A stretch of DNA of 64,000 nt from Eonycteris spelaea (taxonomy: Eukaryota > Chordata > Mammalia > Chiroptera > Pteropodidae), in assembly GCA_003508835.1 (NCBI GenBank), contig PUFA01000311.1, forward strand, positions 248,001 through 312,000, read 5' to 3'. This document shows, one piece after another, positions 58,066-64,000 of this stretch. Position numbers and translations under genes: made by a program. The number at the start of each line of letters is the position of its first letter. Within the stretch, counting starts at the first letter, position 1. The notes under the pieces were generated by a model that was not told the DNA's origin, searched no databases, and was given only the letters and a program-made list of their open reading frames with translations.

Positions 58066-58790
58066 TAATCATCACCTTGAAGTTAGGTATCACCATGTGA
58101 CTTGTTTTGACCAATAAAAAAGGTGACCTCAATGATGTATCTCACTTGAGGCAGAAACTTTAAGAGCCAATGCACAATTAGTTGCGTGCCCTTTCCTATA
58201 AGGTGACCACATGCCAAGGATGGCACCTCCGTCACCCTGGGTCTCTCCATAACAGCGAGGGGCAGACTCCCCAACCGACCTTCAGCAGACACACAGCATG
58301 AATCAAAACTAAGTTCTTGTGGAACCACTGAGTACTCGGGGTCTTTTTGTTACTGCAGCAAAACCTACTTTATCCTGACTGGAATGGATCTCATGAAGTT
58401 GTTATGAGTTAAATTAATAAATAAGCACAGGTGGAACAAGTACCCAGAGCACGGAAAACCCTTGTATCGATCAGCCTTGTTGCGTAAGAAATAACCCCCA
58501 GACTTCAGTGGCTTACAACCACGGAGTTTACCTCCTGTCTCATGATAAAGTGTAGCCCCCATCTAGGATAAGCCCTGAGACGTGCCATTCTTGTGGCAGA
58601 AGGGACAGAACAGAGAGCTGGCAGAAACGGGCAACAGCGTAAGACTTTTGTTCAGGCATCCATCACACCCATTACATCCGACCATGAGCCACTGGCCAAA
58701 GCGAGTCACAGGGCCAAGCCCAACATTGCCCTCGCCCTTCAACCATGCAGCAATGGGCAGGAAGGTATGGTCTTCTCATAAGGAGAAAAA
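58065..58790. mobile_element. Two diverged LTR-like blocks
   Basis: 58070-58340 (+): ccatgtgacttgttttgaccaataaaaaaggtgacc ... gaaactttaagagccaatgc. 58460-58790 (-): ttgttgcgtaagaaataacccccagacttcagtggcttacaaccac. Both look like MaLR-type LTR ends; subfamilies not assigned. Confidence 0.5.
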
Positions 58791-58799
58791 AATAATTGA

Positions 58800-59810
58800 G
58801 AAAAATTATAAAATCTAACACAACCCTCAGTAGAAGTTAGCTATTATGCTTTTCATACGTGGTAAAAGGAGCCAGGAGGAGAGGTTTGGGCTCTTAGGGG
58901 CAGATAGATCTACAGGAGGACAGAGAAGATGGCTCAGGGTCTGTCCCCTGCCTGGCCCTTCAGGCTGGAAGAAGTAGCCAAAGGAGCCAGTTTCAAGTGG
59001 GGTCTCAGGTGCAGAGACCCCAGCAGTTTTAAAAATGACCCAGAGTAACCAAGTAAGGTCTTTCCCCTGCACTGTGACAAGGGTACAATGAGAATGGCCT
59101 CAGATGCTGTTTCAGCGCCTTGAGGGTTTGTCCTTTTTTGGGGGGGACGGGGAGGAGAAAGGCAACAGCTTTATGACCAGGGGCTGGCAATTTCAGAGGC
59201 ACAAGCCCAGGAGCCACAGTGACTAGCCCCTCCTGTCAGAGGATGCAGAGCAGGAGCTGAGAGGACTGACCCAGAAGGTCACGTGACCCCCTGGACTGCA
59301 GGATTGATGGGCAATGACTCTGAGAAAGGCCCACTGGGGCTCCGCACCACACCAGCAAAGCCATGAGCCAGCAAAGCCAACTAACCCTCCCAGTCATTAA
59401 GCCCCCATTGGTTCGCAAAGGCTGCTGAGCCCTATAAAATCAGGTCAGGGTGAGATTTACACAAACAAAAATCTTATCTTTAGGCAGAAAAATGCAGAGA
59501 GCATCACTTAACACTTACGGGCTTCTTCTCACACCGGCAGGCTTGAGGACAGGGGCATGCTGCAGAGGTAACGCCAAGGTGGCAGGCGTGACTGCTGGCC
59601 GGGGCCAGAGCGGGTGAGGAGGGAAGTCAACGAATGGTGACTTTTCACCACTAAAGCCCCTGGATACAGCCCATATTAAAAAGACAAGTAACCATTTTTG
59701 CAAAATAAGGGCTCACATTCACATTGTACAATAAAGATTATTTAAAAACCATTTTAAGTTCTTTTTGATATTGGACCAGTTCTGACCTATACAAATGGCA
59801 ATTTCACATG
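58800..59810. other. Intergenic stretch, nothing firmly assigned
   Basis: ATTGG (59407-59411) lies 26 bases before TATAAA (59433-59438), a minimal core-promoter-like pair. A 62-codon minus-strand frame at 59515-59703 begins with a hydrophobic stretch, but nothing supports it as a gene. Confidence 0.35.
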
Positions 59811-59814
59811 GTTC

Positions 59815-60122
59815 AACCTAACCCATGCGAGGCATTGTGTGCTAAGCAGTTAGAATGCATCGTCTCATTCGATACTCTTCCCATCTCTCTGAGGCGGGTC
59901 CCAGTATTATCTCCATTTTCCAAAGGAGGAGGCTGAGACCAGTGACGTTAAATTATTTGCCTATGGTTAAAATTTAAAAAAAAAAAACCGCAGGTCTAGG
60001 ACATAAACCAAGAGGGTCTGTATGCGCCTGAGCCCTTAACCTCTGGACCCCAGCTACTCAGAGTGAGGTCCAAGAACCGGTAGCGGCAGCATCTCTGGGA
60101 ACTTACTTAAAACGCACGCCCA
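59815..60122. repeat. MIR (-) with A-run, then half MER5 element
   Basis: 59815-60055: gaggcattgtgtgctaagcag, tctccattttccaaaggaggaggctgag. 60055-60122: actcagagtgaggtccaagaaccggtagcggcagcatctctggg resembles a MER5 end. Confidence 0.75.
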
Positions 60123-60124
60123 TT

Positions 60125-60600
60125 TTCTTAACAGCATCACCCACAACAGCCAAAAGATGGAAAGACCCCAAATATCCATGTGGCATGGCCATACGATGGA
60201 ATATTATTCAGCTGCAGAGAGGAAAGAAATTCTGCCACATGCTACCATCTCCATGAACCTCAAAAACATTATGCTAAATGAAATACATAGGCCACAAAAA
60301 GACGTGTTATATGAATCCACTTACACGAGTTACCTAGAGCAGTCGGATTCACACGGACAGAGAGCAGAAGGCTGGGGGAGGAGGGAGTGGGGACTCGCTG
60401 TTTCATGGGAACAGAGTCTCAGCTGGGGAAGATGAAAAAGTGCTGGAGGTGGATGTTGGTGATGACCGCACAATAATGCGAATGGACTTAATGCCGCAGA
60501 ACAGAACACTTAAAAATGGTTATCACGGAAAAGTCTATGTTGTTTTATTTTTTAGGTAAATTTTATGTGTATTTTACCACAATAAAAAATAATAATAATA
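60125..60600 (+). mobile_element. L1 LINE 3' end (ORF2 C-terminus and 3'UTR)
   Basis: gatggaatattattcagctgcagagaggaaagaaattctgcc, atgctaccatctccatgaacctc, ttatgctaaatgaaatacatagg, then ctggaggtggatgttggtgatgac, taatgcc and gtgtattttaccacaataaaaaataataataat. The order and A-rich end are those of a mammalian-wide L1MA/L1MB-type element. It is 5'-truncated and inactive. Confidence 0.93.
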
Positions 60601-60680
60601 ATTTCCCCCCCAAAAAATGCAATTTCAGGGTACATGCAAGAGTAGCCCAGGCCCTGCCATTTTAACAACACGGCCCGGGG

Positions 60681-61382
60681 ATGCACACGCAGGCTGAAGC
60701 CTCGGAGGCGCTGCCCACAGGTGCAAAGAAGCTCCTGCAGCAAAGGCTGGGAACAGGGAAAAGTACATGTCCAGCCCCAAACGCAGGAACTAGGGGGAGG
60801 AGCTCCGAGCACTGCTTCCCCCTCTCCCCACCACATGGGACTTTGGTCCACCCCCTCCCATTCCTGCGCGCAGCAGAGCAGCACCGCCAGGGAAGTGCTT
60901 GTGACGAATGGGGTCTCCGGCACTGGCCATCAGCTGGGTCAACAGAGCTCACCTCCCGACCATGTTTAGCTTGGCTGTTTGGAGCCCCTTGGCCGCCAGC
61001 AGAAATCCCCGCGGTGCCTCTGAGCTCTGCCGCAGAGGAAATTAATTCCTCCAGAGCTGAGGGAGCCGGGCGAGCGGGGAGCGCTCTCGGGGCTGATGGA
61101 GCGAACTGCTCTGGCAGCAGCTGTTCTATTTGGGGAACTAATGAGACTCGAGGAAAAACCTGCCGAGGGATGCCAAATACTTGTTTGCTTGTGGAGCTGA
61201 GACGGCCTTGGCCAAATTGGACGGCCATGCAAAAATGTCCATCATTTTTTGTTCAATTTTGCGGCTCCGTCTTGCGTTTCAGAAAGAGAAGGATTAAAAC
61301 TGGGTCTGTCCCTAGGCAACCCCTCTGTTCCACAAAGATTCAGGGGAGACAGGCACCTTTCATCGATGTTGGGTCTTCTTAA
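60681..61382 (+). other. Long open frame of unknown significance, overlapping candidate regulatory block
   Basis: A 233-codon + frame and an overlapping 188-codon minus frame lie in repeat-free GC-rich DNA. The translation shows no family motif. The segment about 60980-61290 includes gaggaaattaattcctc and a sustained non-repeat composition more typical of a conserved noncoding element. I do not call a gene. Confidence 0.2.
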
Positions 61383-61384
61383 AG

Positions 61385-62245
61385 GTCATTTGCCCGGATC
61401 CCCTACTGATTCACTCACCAAGCCCTTGACCTTCCTTCTTCCAAACGGTTTGGCTCTGTTCTGCCTTTTGTAGCCAATGCATATCTCTGGCAGCTGTATA
61501 ACATTTAAAAGCCACCAACCCAGGTGAGCAAAAATACAACCTTTCTTTTTTCCTTAAAACTGAACGTTATTATTTTCCAGATCCCCTACTCTACCTGGCT
61601 GCAGTAAATCTAATCCTGTCCAGAAGAGGATAAACTTGGACAACTCAGGAAGAACTCAACGAATGTGATGTTTCAGTAGTTATTTCACTCACGGTCAAGT
61701 CCCTCCCGCCTTCTCCTTCAGGTGGCACCTGATTTCTGGGGTGCTTACATGGCATCCTGGCATTGCTGGGGGAACTACCCGGCCCCTGGTCATCCCTTTG
61801 GCGCCTACTGAGAAACACACTGTCATGTCTTTAATCAACATCATTACCCCTTGGTGACATCACAGGACTTCTTAACGCCTGCTGGTCTCCAGTCAGCAAT
61901 GGCCGCGCCCCTCATTCACACTGCGGTGCCCCAACCACGCTGACCTTGGATGACCTGAGAAGCAGAAGCCTGTGTCCCCCTCTCCCTGGGAGATGCTTAG
62001 GACTCGGGGAGCCTGCCCTTGGCCAGTCTGCTCAGACACCACTCACAGCCACCTCTTACTCATCATTCCAAGCCCGGGGGCGCAGGGGCATCTGTGAAGC
62101 TCAAGGACTGAGGCACAGGTCCTCTCTGCGTGGGCCCCTAAACCCACCGGAAGTTTATTCAGTCCCTCCCCGTGAGACTCAGATCGGGAGGAGGCAGGAG
62201 ACAAGGCCCCCTCTAAAACATACTCATGGCAGACTGGCTTTCTCA
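61385..62245. other. Intergenic stretch, nothing recognised
   Basis: No repeat or gene signature seen on either strand. Confidence 0.45.
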
Positions 62246-62249
62246 AAGA

Positions 62250-62760
62250 TGGTGACGACAATGTCCCCCATCACACATCTCCTCTTCTAGTGTGAGTGTC
62301 CATCCATTGAGTAGTGAAGTCTATGTCCCTTTCCCTTGAAACTGAGCAAAGCATGACTGCCTCGACCAAGCAAGTAAGGTGGAAGAGACGTTATGTGACT
62401 GTCAAGGTTAGATTATTTAAATGCCATACGTTATTACCTTTCTCTCTTGAAACCCAGACTCCAAGCTATGAAAAAAAGTCCAAGCACCCCACAGATTAGG
62501 GGGCCTCGTAGGGAGGCACCCTGGCCGAGCTTCCGACCAACAGCCAGCCACCACTTGCTATCCATGTGAATGAACCATCTTGAAATGCATCCTCCCAACA
62601 TCCCTAAACCCACCCCACCAAGCCATCCTGGCCAAGGAGGCTTCTACATCCAACTGCACAAATTGCAGAATACTGACCAAAACAGATGAGTGCTGTTGTT
62701 TCCAGCCACTGAGTCTGGGGTGATTCGTTATGCAGCAATAAATAACGGATACAAAACTTA
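62250..62760 (+). mobile_element. MLT1-type LTR (+)
   Basis: ccaacagccagccaccacttgctatccatgtgaatgaaccatcttgaaatgcatcctcc ... gttgtttccagccactgagtctggggtgattcgttatgcagcaataaataacggatac is the MLT1 3' half; the 5' half is diverged. Confidence 0.85.
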
Positions 62761-63389
62761 TCAGCACCTAATACTCCTTTCTCTCTCTTCCCACATAAAT
62801 TTTATCACATTACCTATAAAACTGCCTCTTCATCTACTGTTTCCTATTTTTTTCAATTATGGTATAAACCTTATACCCACAAGCTCTTCAACACCTTAAG
62901 CTTTTGAGACCATAAAAAACTGGCTCTTATAAAGCAAATGCCTTGATTCTCAAAATTATTGTAGGGTGCCAAGAGTTTCAAAATTCAAAAGACCGTTTTT
63001 AAACTCAAGACCTGAGCATGGTCTTCTTTCCCCTCTCTGCATCCCAACTGTAGCATCCTTCCCCTGGGAGTGATGAGGTTGGAACACCGCAGCCCGAGGT
63101 AGGAAAGACAGGATATGAGGAATTTCCAGGAGTGGTAAGCATGCCCTGAATACTATTTTAAAACATCATCATGCTTTTTACCAAAGCAGATGCAAATCTT
63201 CAGAGTGCAAGGCTCTCCCGTTCCTATATCTTCCTTACAGCATCTTAAATCCCACCCTGGACCTTCATCCTACTACACTGGTGGGAAAGTACACATCGGT
63301 CATCAGAGAACACCTTTGCCAAGCACCGCCCACTCCCTCTGAGAGTCATGCAAAAACCTAAGGTCTTACCCAGCCCAAGCCCTGCAGGT

Positions 63390-63690
63390 AGTACAGGTTT
63401 CCCCCAGCTTTTTAAAAGTTCACATCATGCCACTTCGCTTTTACGAAAGATCTACATTCATGCCTGTGAATGAACCCTGAGCAGTGAGGGTGGCATTGCT
63501 TCTCCGGTATGTTAGTGTTATTCTCCAGTATGTTAGTGTTATTCCGGGTTTTGTTATTTGGTATGATTTGTTAGATTACTTTTAAGGTCTGGGAATGCTC
63601 AAATTTTTTTTTTCATATGAATCAATGGTAATTTGCTTCTTGATGCCATTTCAGCTTATGAATGTTTTCATAGAAACACTGTACTTTCCG
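63390..63690. mobile_element. Probable Tigger-class DNA transposon fragment
   Basis: gtttcccccagctttttaaaagttcacatcatgccacttcgcttttacgaaagatctacattcatgcctg matches a Tigger-like terminus. It contains the 21-bp tandem pair. Confidence 0.55.
63500..63541 (+). repeat. 21-bp tandem duplication inside a DNA-transposon relic
   Basis: Unit ttctccggtatgttagtgtta (63500-63520) is repeated at 63521-63541 with one difference (g to a). It lies in a Tigger-like fragment. Confidence 0.85.
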
Positions 63691-63744
63691 ATAGCAGGGA
63701 AACTCACTAGTTTTGGGCCCACACTGTCACTGCTAAGAGATGTA

Positions 63745-63870
63745 CATTGTCCAAGCCAGTCAGCAAAGGTTTTTATCAAGGGCTACATAGTAAATATTTT
63801 TGACTTTGTAGTCTCTGTCACACCACCACTCAGTACTGCCATTATATTGCAAAAGCAGACTAGACCCTGA
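63745..63870 (+). mobile_element. MER20-type hAT fragment
   Basis: cagtcagcaaaggtttttatcaagggctacatagtaaatatttttgactttgtagtctctgtcac is one half of a MER20-type element. Confidence 0.7.
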
Positions 63871-64000
63871 GAGATTCATCTGATGTGAACCCAAGAAAGA
63901 ATTTACCTGCACAGATGGACTCTCCATAGTCAATTGAGAGCCTAAATTTTATAAATAATAACAGTCTAGCAGCCATCTCCTGGCAGGAGCTTCTTGCATA

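Larger units (their letters stand above)
24116..64000. other. Intergenic region downstream of GPR139
   Basis: About 40 kb with no recognised coding gene, tRNA or rRNA. In other mammals the next gene on this side is GPRC5B, well over 100 kb away, so an empty interval is expected. The region holds about 20 MIR copies, several L2 and hAT relics, MLT1-type LTRs, a Tigger element, old L1 tails and microsatellites. Longer open frames here (for example at 33.2-34.0, 35.1-35.9 and 60.7-61.4 kb) fall in GC-rich DNA and resemble no protein I know. Confidence 0.75.

Noticed and set aside
59515..59703. 62-codon minus-strand frame with a signal-peptide-like start
   Set aside because: Short, no homology, no promoter or splice support; hydrophobic starts are common by chance.

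Overview
The window looks like nuclear DNA of a placental mammal. It has one recognisable protein-coding exon in 64 kb, flanked by intron and intergenic DNA full of ancient mammalian repeats (MIR, L2, MER5/MER20-type hAT elements, Tigger, MLT1-type LTRs, old L1 tails) and microsatellites. I see no Alu, B1/B2, carnivore SINEC, ruminant BovB/Bov-tA or horse ERE sequence. A primate or rodent source is therefore unlikely, but I cannot name the order.

Region by region: (1) 1-19773 is read as the 3' part of the single large intron of GPR139, on the + strand. It holds MIR and L2 relics, a CpG-dense patch with a CTCF-type motif near 9.1-9.4 kb, several simple repeats and a G-run tract at 18.2 kb. (2) 19774-20708 is the terminal coding exon of GPR139, a class A GPCR. 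It encodes 311 residues, corresponding to residues 43-353 of the 353-residue receptor. The first coding exon (about 42 residues) was not found and probably lies upstream of the window. (3) 20709 to about 24115 is the probable 3'UTR, with three candidate poly(A) signals. (4) About 24116-64000 is intergenic. No second gene is identifiable; nearly everything nameable is an ancient repeat, a microsatellite or possible regulatory DNA.

There is no operon-like organisation. GPR139 encodes a brain-enriched Gq-coupled receptor for L-Trp/L-Phe (established knowledge), and the rest of the window can at most supply regulatory sequence or unannotated transcripts. The non-repeat items I would look at first are: octamer (ATGCAAAT) motifs in 10-bp register at 49468-49495; a CRE/E-box/TATA cluster at 44468-44599; an open, well-spliced candidate exon at 31712-31846; the CpG/CTCF patch at 9115-9400; and an NF-Y box cluster at 47434-47517. 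I see no evidence of a wholly new system. Repeat family names come from remembered consensus patterns, without an alignment, and repeat boundaries are approximate to tens of bases.
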